NCBI GenBank assembly: GCA_003022505.1
Contig: PXTQ01000077.1
Coordinates: 1 to 12,118 of the forward strand
DNA length: 12,118 nt
Reading direction: 5' to 3'
Source of the DNA: Bacteroidetes bacterium QS_8_64_10
GTDB taxonomy: Bacteria; Bacteroidota; Rhodothermia; Rhodothermales; Salinibacteraceae
Shown here: in pieces, positions 6,668 through 12,118 of the stretch
Numbering within the stretch: the first letter of the stretch is position 1
Layout of the letters: each line of letters starts with the position of its first letter
Notes under the pieces: generated by a model
The model's database searches: none
What the model saw: only the letters and a program-made list of their open reading frames with translations
Told to the model about the DNA's origin: nothing
Translations under genes and position numbers: made by a program

Positions 6668-6692
6668 TTATGCGACACGCAATATGCATCAC
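6668..6692 (-). repeat. Diverged copy of the dispersed heptad repeat upstream of batA
   Basis: TTATGCGACACGCAATATGC followed by ATCAC aligns to the reverse complement of 4272-4296 with about 5 mismatches in 25. The rest of the 6568-6753 spacer shows no gene and no clear promoter. Confidence 0.45.
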
Positions 6693-6753
6693 ATTTCCAC
6701 GAGCGAAGAGGCGACGATTCGTTGGCAAGAACAACGTACAGTGAGACGACCCC

Positions 6754-6926
6754 GTGCAATTCAACTTCGCCCAACCCGAATGGCTCTGGCTGCTGGCCCT
6801 CGTGCCGCTCTACGGCCTCTGGCACTGGTGGCGCAGTCGCTCACGCACCGGCAGCGGCCTGCGCTTTAGCAGCGTCGCCTCCGCCCGCGAGGCCGGCTCG
6901 TCGCTCACGGCGCGGCTGCGCGGCGG
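6754..6926 (+). pseudogene. batA: batA, N-terminal fragment (frame-shifted from the vWA part)
   Basis: The frame begins at GTG 6754 with VQFNFAQPEWLWLLALVPLY and then WHWWRSRSRTGSGLRFSS, the typical BatA start: first membrane helix, basic stretch, then the LRFSS step. It runs to SSLTARLR near 6918. A normal BatA then has a second membrane helix of about 18-20 residues ending in ALARP. Here the frame instead runs into unrelated Ser/Pro/Arg residues, while ALARPREQ appears in the next frame from about 6930. The frame stays open to 7173, but beyond about 6926 it is only the shadow of the other frame. The second helix is thus missing and the frame is broken, by true deletion or assembly collapse of a repetitive GC-rich helix sequence. 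Confidence 0.75.
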
Positions 6927-6992
6927 GCGCTCGCCCGGCCCCGCGAGCAAGACACCACGCGCGAGCAGTTCACCGAAGGCATCGACATTATC

Positions 6993-7706
6993 ATGGCGCT
7001 GGACACCTCCACGTCGATGCGCGCGCAGGACTTCGACCCGAACCGCTTCGAAGCCGCCCGCGACGTGGCGGCGGAGTTCGTACGCAACCGCCTCTCCGAC
7101 CGCGTGGGCCTCGTCGTTTTCGCCGCCAACGCCTACACGCAGGCCCCCATCACGCTCGATTATAGCTTTTTAATGGACATGATCCGCGAGGTCGAGATCG
7201 GCATGATCGAGGACGGCACGGCCATCGGCACGGCGCTGGCGATGGCGACAAACCGCCTCAAGGACACCGAGGCCGAGAGCAAGGTCATTATTCTGCTTAC
7301 GGACGGCCAGAACAACCGGGGCGAGGTGGACCCCGTGACCGCCGCCGAGGTGGCCGAAACGATGGGCGTGCGCGTCTATCCGATTGGCGTGGGCACGCGC
7401 GGCAAAGCGCCGTTCGTCGTGGACAGTCCGTTCGGCGGCAAGCAGCGCCGCATGATGAACGTCGAAATCAACGAAGAGATGCTCAAGGAGGTCGCCAACA
7501 TCACGGGCGGGCGCTACTTCCGCGCCACCGACAAAGAGGCGTTGCGTAAGGTCTACGAAGAAATAAGCGAACTCGAAAAGACAAAAATCCAGGAGAAGGT
7601 CTACACGAATTACACGGAGCGCTACGCGCGTTTCCTCTGGCCCGCACTTATCCTCGCCCTCCTGGACGTACTCCTCTCGACGACCCTCCTGCGACGCTTC
7701 CCGTAA
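6993..7706 (+). CDS. batA: BatA, vWA domain and C-terminal membrane helix (5'-truncated frame)
   Basis: BatA-like coding is visible upstream of this ATG from about 6927 (ALARPREQDTTREQFTEGIDII), so 6993 is only the first in-frame ATG, not the true start. The vWA domain follows: MIDAS motif D-T-S-T-S just after the ATG, RVGLVVFAANAYTQAPITLDY, the metal-site Thr in EDGTAIGTALA, and ILLTDGQNNRGE. GGRYFRATDKEALRKVYEEISELEKTKI follows, and a terminal helix (FLWPALILALLDVLL) ends in LLRRFP. BatA is a membrane-anchored vWA protein exposed to the periplasm. It is thought to act with BatB and other Bat proteins in aerotolerance or envelope stress. As sequenced, this part would be made without the N-terminal helices and would probably be mislocalised. 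Confidence 0.88.
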   Translation: MALDTSTSMRAQDFDPNRFEAARDVAAEFVRNRLSDRVGLVVFAANAYTQAPITLDYSFLMDMIREVEIGMIEDGTAIGTALAMATNRLKDTEAESKVIILLTDGQNNRGEVDPVTAAEVAETMGVRVYPIGVGTRGKAPFVVDSPFGGKQRRMMNVEINEEMLKEVANITGGRYFRATDKEALRKVYEEISELEKTKIQEKVYTNYTERYARFLWPALILALLDVLLSTTLLRRFP

Positions 7707-7708
7707 AT

Positions 7709-7744
7709 CAAGTTGCAGGTTTCAAGTTTGCAAGTTTCAGGTTT
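7709..7744 (+). repeat. Heptad array after batA
   Basis: Words CAAGTTG, CAGGTTT and CAAGTTT, one extra G, then CAAGTTT and CAGGTTT. It begins two bases after the batA TAA stop. GTTGCAGGTT (7712-7721) pairs, with one mismatch, with AACCTGTAAC (7770-7779) in the opposing array. Confidence 0.65.
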
Positions 7745-7769
7745 TCTGTTTCCTGGCGTTCTACTTGTC

Positions 7770-7797
7770 AACCTGTAACCTGCTAACCCGAACCATG
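7770..7797 (+). repeat. Heptad array ending in the batB start codon
   Basis: Words AACCTGT, AACCTGC, TAACCCG and AACCATG, the last containing the batB ATG (7795). The words are roughly the inverse of the array at 7709-7744. Confidence 0.6.
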
Positions 7798-8796
7798 GAC
7801 TGGCTGCACCCGACGTATTTCTGGAGCCTGCTGGCCGTGCCCGTTGCGCTCGCGCTCTTCGGGTGGGCGGCGTGGCAGCGGCGCGAGGCGTTTCGGCGCT
7901 TCGGCCAATCCGACCTCGTGCAGCGCCTGGCCGAAGGTGTGAGCCGGAAGCGGCGCATCTGGAAGGCGAGCCTCACCACGCTCGGCGTGGCGCTTCTGGC
8001 GCTGGCCCTCGCCGGGCCGCGCTTCGGCAAGACCGTGCGCGAGGTCGAGCGCAAGGGAGTCGATCTAATCGTTACGCTCGACGTGTCCGCCTCGATGCGC
8101 GCCGAAGACGTAGCGCCGAGCCGCCTCGAACGCGCCAAGCGCGAGATTTCGGAACTGCTGAACCGGCTGTCGGGCGACCGCGTGGGGCTGGTCATCTTCG
8201 CGGGCGACGCCTTCATCCAGTGCCCGCTTACCAGCGATTACAGCGCCGTGCGGCTGTTTCTGGACGTGGCCTCCCCCGACATGCTGCCGACGCCCGGCAC
8301 CAACTTCAAGGCGGCGCTCCGCAAGTCGCTTGCGGCGTTCGACTCCGCCAACCGCAAGGGTGAGGAAGCGCGCTCGAAGGCGGTGCTTTTCGTCAGCGAC
8401 GGCGAGAACCACGAGGAGGGGCTGCAACAGATCGTGCAGCGCGCGCAAAATCAGAACGTGAAGCTGTTCGCCGCCGGCGTGGGCGAGACGGAGGGCGCTC
8501 CCATCCCGAAGAGCGGCAAGCAGTCCGGCTACAAGCGCAACCGGAGTGGTGAGATCGTGCAGACGCGCCTGCAACCGGGTGCGCTGCGGTCGCTCGCGGG
8601 CCGCGACGATTACTACCGCATCGCCCGCACGTCAAGCGAGCTATCGAGCTTCGCGGACGCGCTGACCCGGCTGAATCAGACCACGTTTGGCAAGCAGATG
8701 TTTGAGGAATACTCCGAGCGCTACCAGTGGCCGCTGGGCGCGGGACTGCTTTTGCTTCTGGGTGCGGGCCTGATCGACGCGCGCCGCCGAACATGA
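7795..8796 (+). CDS. batB: BatB, membrane vWA protein
   Basis: 333 residues and apparently complete. It starts MDWLHPTYFWSLLAVPVALAL (first helix), then an Arg-rich loop, a second helix (SLTTLGVALLALALAGPRFG, about residues 59-78), and a vWA domain with MIDAS D96-V-S-A-S100. RVGLVIFAGDAFIQCPLTSDY, TPGTNF and VLFVSDGENHEEG follow, then GVGETEGAPIP, which is characteristic of BatB. The C-terminal helix (PLGAGLLLLLGAGL) ends in ARRR. A TTG at 7765 opens the same frame, but its codons are heptad array; MDWLHPTYFW is the standard family start. BatB is presumed to pair with BatA in the envelope, possibly under MoxR control. It is the only one of the two vWA membrane proteins here that is intact. 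No Shine-Dalgarno is seen. Confidence 0.94.
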   Translation: MDWLHPTYFWSLLAVPVALALFGWAAWQRREAFRRFGQSDLVQRLAEGVSRKRRIWKASLTTLGVALLALALAGPRFGKTVREVERKGVDLIVTLDVSASMRAEDVAPSRLERAKREISELLNRLSGDRVGLVIFAGDAFIQCPLTSDYSAVRLFLDVASPDMLPTPGTNFKAALRKSLAAFDSANRKGEEARSKAVLFVSDGENHEEGLQQIVQRAQNQNVKLFAAGVGETEGAPIPKSGKQSGYKRNRSGEIVQTRLQPGALRSLAGRDDYYRIARTSSELSSFADALTRLNQTTFGKQMFEEYSERYQWPLGAGLLLLLGAGLIDARRRT

Positions 8797-8826
8797 GTGT
8801 TTGTGTGTTTGGGTGAGTAAGTATGA
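8795..8826 (+). repeat. Octad array starting in the batB stop codon
   Basis: Words GAGTGTTT, GTGTGTTT, GGGTGAGT and AAGTATGA. The first word overlaps the last two bases of the TGA stop. Confidence 0.55.
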
Positions 8827-8849
8827 GAGAACGATTCAATTTAGGCTGC

Positions 8850-8875
8850 CAGCGGTGACGGATCCGTCGCCGCTG
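8850..8875 (+). promoter_or_regulatory. Strong hairpin in the AT-rich batB-batC spacer
   Basis: CAGCGGTGACG (8850-8860), loop GATC, CGTCGCCGCTG (8865-8875): an 11-bp stem with one G:U-type pair. No T-run follows it on the + strand (ACTTC then seven A), so it is not a standard intrinsic terminator in the gene direction. Directly after it lies a markedly AT-rich stretch (8881-8948) before the batC ATG, which could hold a promoter. The hairpin may partly insulate or attenuate read-through, or protect mRNA ends. Confidence 0.45.
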
Positions 8876-8948
8876 ACTTCAAAAAAATAATTGCTTATAA
8901 AGCATATGTGGTATATGGAAAGATCACTCATTTCAACTCTTTATTTGC

Positions 8949-9686
8949 ATGATTAAAAAAAGCATACTTTTGAGTGTGGTCTTACCCTGCCTCGCCCTGC
9001 TCGTCGGATGCGAAACGCCCGGCGCGTCGGAGGGGCGAAGCGGCAACGACGCCTACGCCGACAGCAGCTACGACGAGGCGGCCACGGCCTACCGGAACGG
9101 GCTGCGCAAGCTGCCCGGCGACTACCAGGGACCGATGCGCTCGAAGCTGTTCAACAACACCGGCGCGACGCGCTACCGGCAGCAAAACTACCGCGACGCC
9201 CGCTCCGCCTTCGAGCAGGCCGCCGCCACCGCACGCAACGAACGGGCACTCGTCCGCGCCCTCTACAACGGCGGCAACGCCGCGCAACGCCAGGACAGCG
9301 CGCAGACGGCGCTCACGCGCTACCGGTCGGCGCTGATGAGCGCCCCCAACCACCGGGACGCGAAGTTCAACTACGAGTTCGTCAAGCGCAACCTGCCTGA
9401 ATCGCAAAAGAAAAAGCAGAATCAGCAGCAGAAACCGCGCGAGGACATCAAGCCGTCGAAATACGCTCGTGAGCTCAAGAAACAGGCTGACGAGATGGTC
9501 GCGCGCAAGAAATACCGGGCGGCGCACCAGCTTCTGGAACAAGGTTTGCGCGTTGATCGAACCGTGCGCGCCTTTCGGTCGTTTATGAAACGCCTCGAAG
9601 ACGTAGCCAACATTGACGAGCCTCAATCTCAACCTTCTCAGCCGCCTCCCGCTCCCGATGCAAACACCCCTTCCGCGAAAACATAA
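8949..9686 (+). CDS. batC: BatC-like TPR lipoprotein
   Basis: 245 residues. The N-terminus is a lipoprotein signal, MIKK then a hydrophobic run, ending in lipobox L-V-G-C21. TPR-like helices follow: SYDEAATAYRNGLRKLP, NYRDARSAFEQAAATA, then ALYNGGNAAQRQDSAQTALTRY, and HRDAKFNYEFVKRNLP. The D.KFN.E...R.L step is typical of BatC. A Lys/Gln-rich linker (QKKKQNQQQKPRE) follows, then another helical pair (YRAAHQLLEQGL) and a Pro/Gln-rich tail. The TPRs suggest a scaffold for BatA/BatB-type partners at the membrane surface. It is preceded by the AT-rich spacer, which suggests its own promoter. Its 3' end overlaps the next gene by 29 bp. The KDW-type end expected of BatC is absent here but present in the next protein. 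Confidence 0.82.
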   Translation: MIKKSILLSVVLPCLALLVGCETPGASEGRSGNDAYADSSYDEAATAYRNGLRKLPGDYQGPMRSKLFNNTGATRYRQQNYRDARSAFEQAAATARNERALVRALYNGGNAAQRQDSAQTALTRYRSALMSAPNHRDAKFNYEFVKRNLPESQKKKQNQQQKPREDIKPSKYARELKKQADEMVARKKYRAAHQLLEQGLRVDRTVRAFRSFMKRLEDVANIDEPQSQPSQPPPAPDANTPSAKT

Positions 9687-10281
9687 CTCGGCGCTCCCGC
9701 TCGCGCTCCTCACTGGACTGCTCCTGCTGTGGGCCGCGCCCGCCGCGGCGCAACCGCAGGCCCCCGGCGGCAGTTCGGCCTTTTTCCACGAGGGTGCGCA
9801 GTCTTACATAGGCGGTGAGTACGAGAAAGCGAAAAAGACGGTGCGCGAAGGACTGCAAAAATATCCGGACGATCCGGAATTGCTCGCGCTCCGCAAAAAA
9901 CTAAAGCAACAATCCAAAAAGCGAAAAAAGAGCGGCAAAAAGAAGCAAAAGAAAAACAAGAAAGGTAAAAAGAAAAAGCAGAAAAAGAATAAGAAACAGA
10001 ATCGCAGGAAGGAAAAGAGCAACCAGCAGAAGAAGCAAAAGAGCGGCAAGAAAAAGAAGAAGCAGAAGAGCAAGAACGGTCAAAAGCAAAAGCCGCAGAA
10101 GAACAAGCAGCCCCCGCAGCAAAAGAAGCGCACCGCTCGGAAGAAGAAGCGCAGGCCGAAGCAGATCAGCAAGAACCAGGCGCTCCGCATCTTACAGGCG
10201 CTCGAAAATCAGGAGAAGAAGCTTTTGCGTGAGGTCCAGCATCCCGACGAAGCGCGTCGCCCCGTAGAGAAAGACTGGTGA
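9658..10281 (+). CDS. Exported lysine-rich BatC-like protein
   Basis: 207 residues. A signal peptide (RKHNSALPLALLTGLLLLWAAPAAA-Q) is followed by one TPR-like helix pair (SYIGGEYEKAKKTVREGLQKYPDDPELLALRKKL), then about 90 residues dominated by Lys with Gln, Asn and Arg (about residues 80-170). The end is SKNQALRILQALENQEKKLLREV followed by E-K-D-W. The LLQALE.QEK and terminal KDW pattern matches the C-terminus of BatC, so the gene looks like a BatC whose middle was replaced or expanded by low-complexity lysine. I choose ATG 9658 because it leads directly into the signal peptide; earlier codons in frame (from 9613) lie within batC. Its TGA overlaps the batD ATG by one base. The lysine block is AAA/AAG-rich and stands out from the GC-rich surroundings. 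Confidence 0.75.
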   Translation: MQTPLPRKHNSALPLALLTGLLLLWAAPAAAQPQAPGGSSAFFHEGAQSYIGGEYEKAKKTVREGLQKYPDDPELLALRKKLKQQSKKRKKSGKKKQKKNKKGKKKKQKKNKKQNRRKEKSNQQKKQKSGKKKKKQKSKNGQKQKPQKNKQPPQQKKRTARKKKRRPKQISKNQALRILQALENQEKKLLREVQHPDEARRPVEKDW

Positions 10282-10463
10282 TGGTACACGGGCGCGCATA
10301 TCGACCATTATCTCGCGCGGTGGCGTTCGCTCTGATCGCGCTGCTCGCGGGAATCTTTGCCGCCACTGACGTCCGTGCGCAGACGGTCTCGATCCAGGCG
10401 TACGTCAAAGAGACGACCGTGGCGGTCAACGAGCAAGTGACCTATGCCATCGAAATCAGGTCA
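10281..10463 (+). pseudogene. batD: batD, N-terminal fragment (frame-shifted from the main part)
   Basis: The ATG at 10281 overlaps the preceding TGA (TGATG), indicating translational coupling. A signal peptide (FALIALLAGIFAATDVRA-Q) is followed by TVSIQAYVKETTVAVNEQVTYAIEI, the usual first strand region of BatD. After about 10460 the frame becomes unrelated sequence, while BatD continues in the next frame from SYQNGN (10468). By comparison with the family, about 25-30 residues between these points are missing and the gap is not a multiple of three. The frame stays open to 11321 only as a shadow of the main frame. Confidence 0.72.
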
Positions 10464-11892
10464 GATGTCATACCAGAACGGCAACGTAAATCGCAGCATC
10501 ACCTTCCGGTGGACGTATCGCCCCGAGCGCACCGGAGACGCGCGCATCGGCCGGGCGCGCATTCGCGTCGATGGCCGCTCCTACCGCACCGATCCCATCC
10601 CAATCCGCGTGACGGCGCGGCGATCATCGTCGGCCTCCAACCGCTCCCGACGCAGCAACGCTCCCGACGAGGACGCGCTCTTTATTCGCGCGGAGCCGAG
10701 CACCCGAAGCGTCTTTCGCGGCGAGCAGGCCACGCTTACGTATCGCCTCTACTACCACCCCGACTATCGCGTGCGCCGCAGCCGCATGGCCGGTTCGTGG
10801 GACGCCGAAGGCTTCTGGCGCGAAGAGCTGGAGGTCAACTCGCGCCCAGTGCCTCGCATGACGACATTCCAGGGAGAACGCTACAAGTCCATCGTGCTCA
10901 AACGCGCCGCTGTCTTCCCCACGCGCGCCGGGTCGCTTCAGGTCGATCCGCTCCGCATCGAAACGGAGGTGCACGTCCCGAAGCGCTCGCGCAACCTGTT
11001 CGACCGCTTCTTTTCGCTGGACGGCGAGTACGAGGAGAAGGAGATCGCCTCCCCACCCGTCCCGATCCGCGTGCGCCCATTGCCCGGTTCCGCCCCCGCG
11101 TCATTTCACGGAGCCGTCGGCTCCTTTCGGATGCAGGCGAGCGTGGATCAACGCGCCGTGGAAACCGGCGAGCCGGTGGAAGTGACCGTGCGCGTGAACG
11201 GGGCCGGCAACCTCTCCCCCCTGCCGCCGCTACCGGTAGACTGGCCCGACGCCTTCGACACCTACGACCCGGACGTATCGACGAAGCTGGAGCGCACGGG
11301 CGACCGGCTGCAAGGACGTAAAACGTTCCGGTACGTGCTGGTGCCCGACGAAGCGGGCACGTTCGAGTTGCCTGCGGTGCGCTTCACGTATTTCGATCCC
11401 GCCGAAGAACGCTACGAAACGCTCCAAAAAGAACTGCCCGACGTGCGCGTCAAGGGGGTGCCCGCCTCCGCCGAAGCTGACTCCGCCCGGACCGCGCTTC
11501 CCGCGCACGACATCGCTGGGCTGATGACGGAGCCGAGTGCGCAGGTGCAGGCGAGCAGCAAGCCGCTGTACCGCAATCCGTGGGCGTACGCCGCGCTGGG
11601 CCTACCGCTGCTCGCGTTGCTTGGCGTGCTGGGCTACCGTCGCCGCCGAGAACGTCTCGCCAGCAACCCGGCTCACGCGCGTCGCCGCGAGGCGCGCCCC
11701 GCTGCCCGGCAGCGCCTCAAAGAAGCGCGCCGGCTCGTGGACGACAGCGACCAGCGCCGCTTCTTTGCTGCGCTCCAGCGCGCCCTGCTCGGCTACGTGG
11801 GACGCCGCCTGAATCTGCCCAAGCGCGGCCTCACGCGCGATCAGCTCGATGACCACCTGTCCGACGCCGGCGTGCCGACGCTCCGGGCGTAA
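10444..11892 (+). CDS. batD: BatD, main part (oxygen-tolerance protein; 5'-truncated frame, possibly shortened 3' end)
   Basis: The recognisable protein begins near SYQNGNVNRSITFRWTYRPE (10468 on). The ATG at 10444 is only the first in-frame ATG. Successive Ig-like periplasmic domains follow, including RIRVDGRSYRTDPIPIRV, FIRAEPSTRSVFRGEQATLTYRLYY, KRAAVFPTRAGSLQV and AGNLSPLPPLPVDWPDAFDTYDP. The PDEAGTFELPAVRFTYFDP block is typical of BatD C-terminal periplasmic domains. One membrane helix (WAYAALGLPLLALLGVLGY, around 11581-11637) leads into an Arg-rich cytosolic tail with FFAALQRALLGYVGRRLNLP and LTRDQLDDHL. It ends at LRA-stop soon after, where family members usually continue with a further helix, so the tail may be cut. 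BatD is an envelope protein acting with BatA-C in the Bat system. Confidence 0.88.
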   Translation: MPSKSGQMSYQNGNVNRSITFRWTYRPERTGDARIGRARIRVDGRSYRTDPIPIRVTARRSSSASNRSRRSNAPDEDALFIRAEPSTRSVFRGEQATLTYRLYYHPDYRVRRSRMAGSWDAEGFWREELEVNSRPVPRMTTFQGERYKSIVLKRAAVFPTRAGSLQVDPLRIETEVHVPKRSRNLFDRFFSLDGEYEEKEIASPPVPIRVRPLPGSAPASFHGAVGSFRMQASVDQRAVETGEPVEVTVRVNGAGNLSPLPPLPVDWPDAFDTYDPDVSTKLERTGDRLQGRKTFRYVLVPDEAGTFELPAVRFTYFDPAEERYETLQKELPDVRVKGVPASAEADSARTALPAHDIAGLMTEPSAQVQASSKPLYRNPWAYAALGLPLLALLGVLGYRRRRERLASNPAHARRREARPAARQRLKEARRLVDDSDQRRFFAALQRALLGYVGRRLNLPKRGLTRDQLDDHLSDAGVPTLRA

Positions 11893-12118
11893 ACTCCCGC
11901 TGTATCGTCTACGGTAACAAAATAACACTTGTTATCCAGTATTGTGCTCCAGCTCGGACAGCCGGCGTTCGCGAGCACCTCGCTGATCTTGACCAGGACG
12001 GCTGTCGAAGCGGACCGGCTTTCGACTTGTAGCTGCCACTCTCAAAGCGCGAATCAGACGGATCCCGGATAGTCCAATACTAATTCACTATCGAATTATT
12101 TGGCTATCTATCTTCGCG
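11893..12118. other. Non-coding tail with two imperfect hairpins, no recognisable gene
   Basis: Two hairpins can be drawn: GTCGAAGC (12004-12011) with GCTTTCGAC (12018-12026, one bulged T), and CCAATACTAATTC (12074-12086) with GAATTATTTGG (12093-12103, bulged). The last 50 bp are AT-rich, unlike the rest of the window, suggesting an intergenic or transferred segment. No BatE-like or other gene is seen after batD. A - strand frame across 11930-12040 looks partly protein-like, but I could not assign it. Confidence 0.4.

Noticed and set aside
6754..7706. Programmed frameshift joining the two batA frames
   Set aside because: About 18-20 residues of the second membrane helix are missing, so slipping one base cannot restore a normal BatA.
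7765..7794. TTG at 7765 as batB start
   Set aside because: The preceding codons are heptad array sequence; the family begins at the MDWLHPTYFW position (7795).
8850..8875. Intrinsic terminator after batB
   Set aside because: The stem is good but no T-run follows in the direction of transcription; an A-run follows instead.
11930..12040. Protein-like frame on the - strand after batD
   Set aside because: No motif could be recognised and no clear start is present; the stretch is too short to support as a gene.

Overview
The window is GC-rich and almost every gene reads on the + strand. It carries a Bacteroidota-type aerotolerance (Bat) cluster: a DUF58 protein, a membrane-anchored DUF4381-like protein, BatA, BatB, two BatC-like proteins and BatD. 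High GC, a Bat cluster, weak or absent Shine-Dalgarno sequences and fairly acidic proteins suggest a Rhodothermota/Balneolota-type bacterium (Rhodothermus/Salinibacter/Rubricoccus-like). This placement is inference from gene content; no rRNA or marker gene is present.

Left end (1-1993): a penicillin-acylase-family (Ntn hydrolase) gene is split into two oppositely oriented pieces. The alpha-chain part lies on the - strand (552 to 1) and the beta-chain part on the + strand (553-1993). Both junction ends carry the same 19 bp in inverted orientation (1-19 and 553-571). Flipping 20-552 restores one continuous reading frame through the catalytic serine. This is either a genuine invertible intragenic segment or a snap-back assembly/amplification chimera. 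Because the repeat runs off the window edge, the sequence alone cannot decide.

Middle (2154-6567): a BadF/BadG-type sugar kinase, a short relic of an unidentified gene, the DUF58 protein, the DUF4381-like protein, a 191-bp MITE-like element, and a SIRT5/CobB-type sirtuin placed inside the Bat cluster. No MoxR ATPase, the usual partner of DUF58/Bat proteins, is present.

Right (6754-11892): batA, batB, batC, a lysine-rich batC-like gene and batD. batA and batD each lack an internal stretch of coding sequence and change frame across the gap. The end of batD also looks short. These are either real inactivating deletions or assembly collapses. batC, its lysine-rich neighbour and batD overlap end to end and are probably co-translated. 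BatA and BatB are membrane-anchored von Willebrand A (vWA) proteins, the BatC proteins carry TPR or lysine-rich regions, and BatD is an exported Ig-like membrane protein. In this family they are thought to form an envelope complex linked to stress tolerance, with MoxR as the ATPase.

Most spacers contain short arrays of degenerate words with a strict 7- or 8-bp period. Each array uses a different word, and the arrays abut or include stop and start codons. This is the most systematic non-coding signal in the window. The last 226 bp (11893-12118) contain no recognisable gene.
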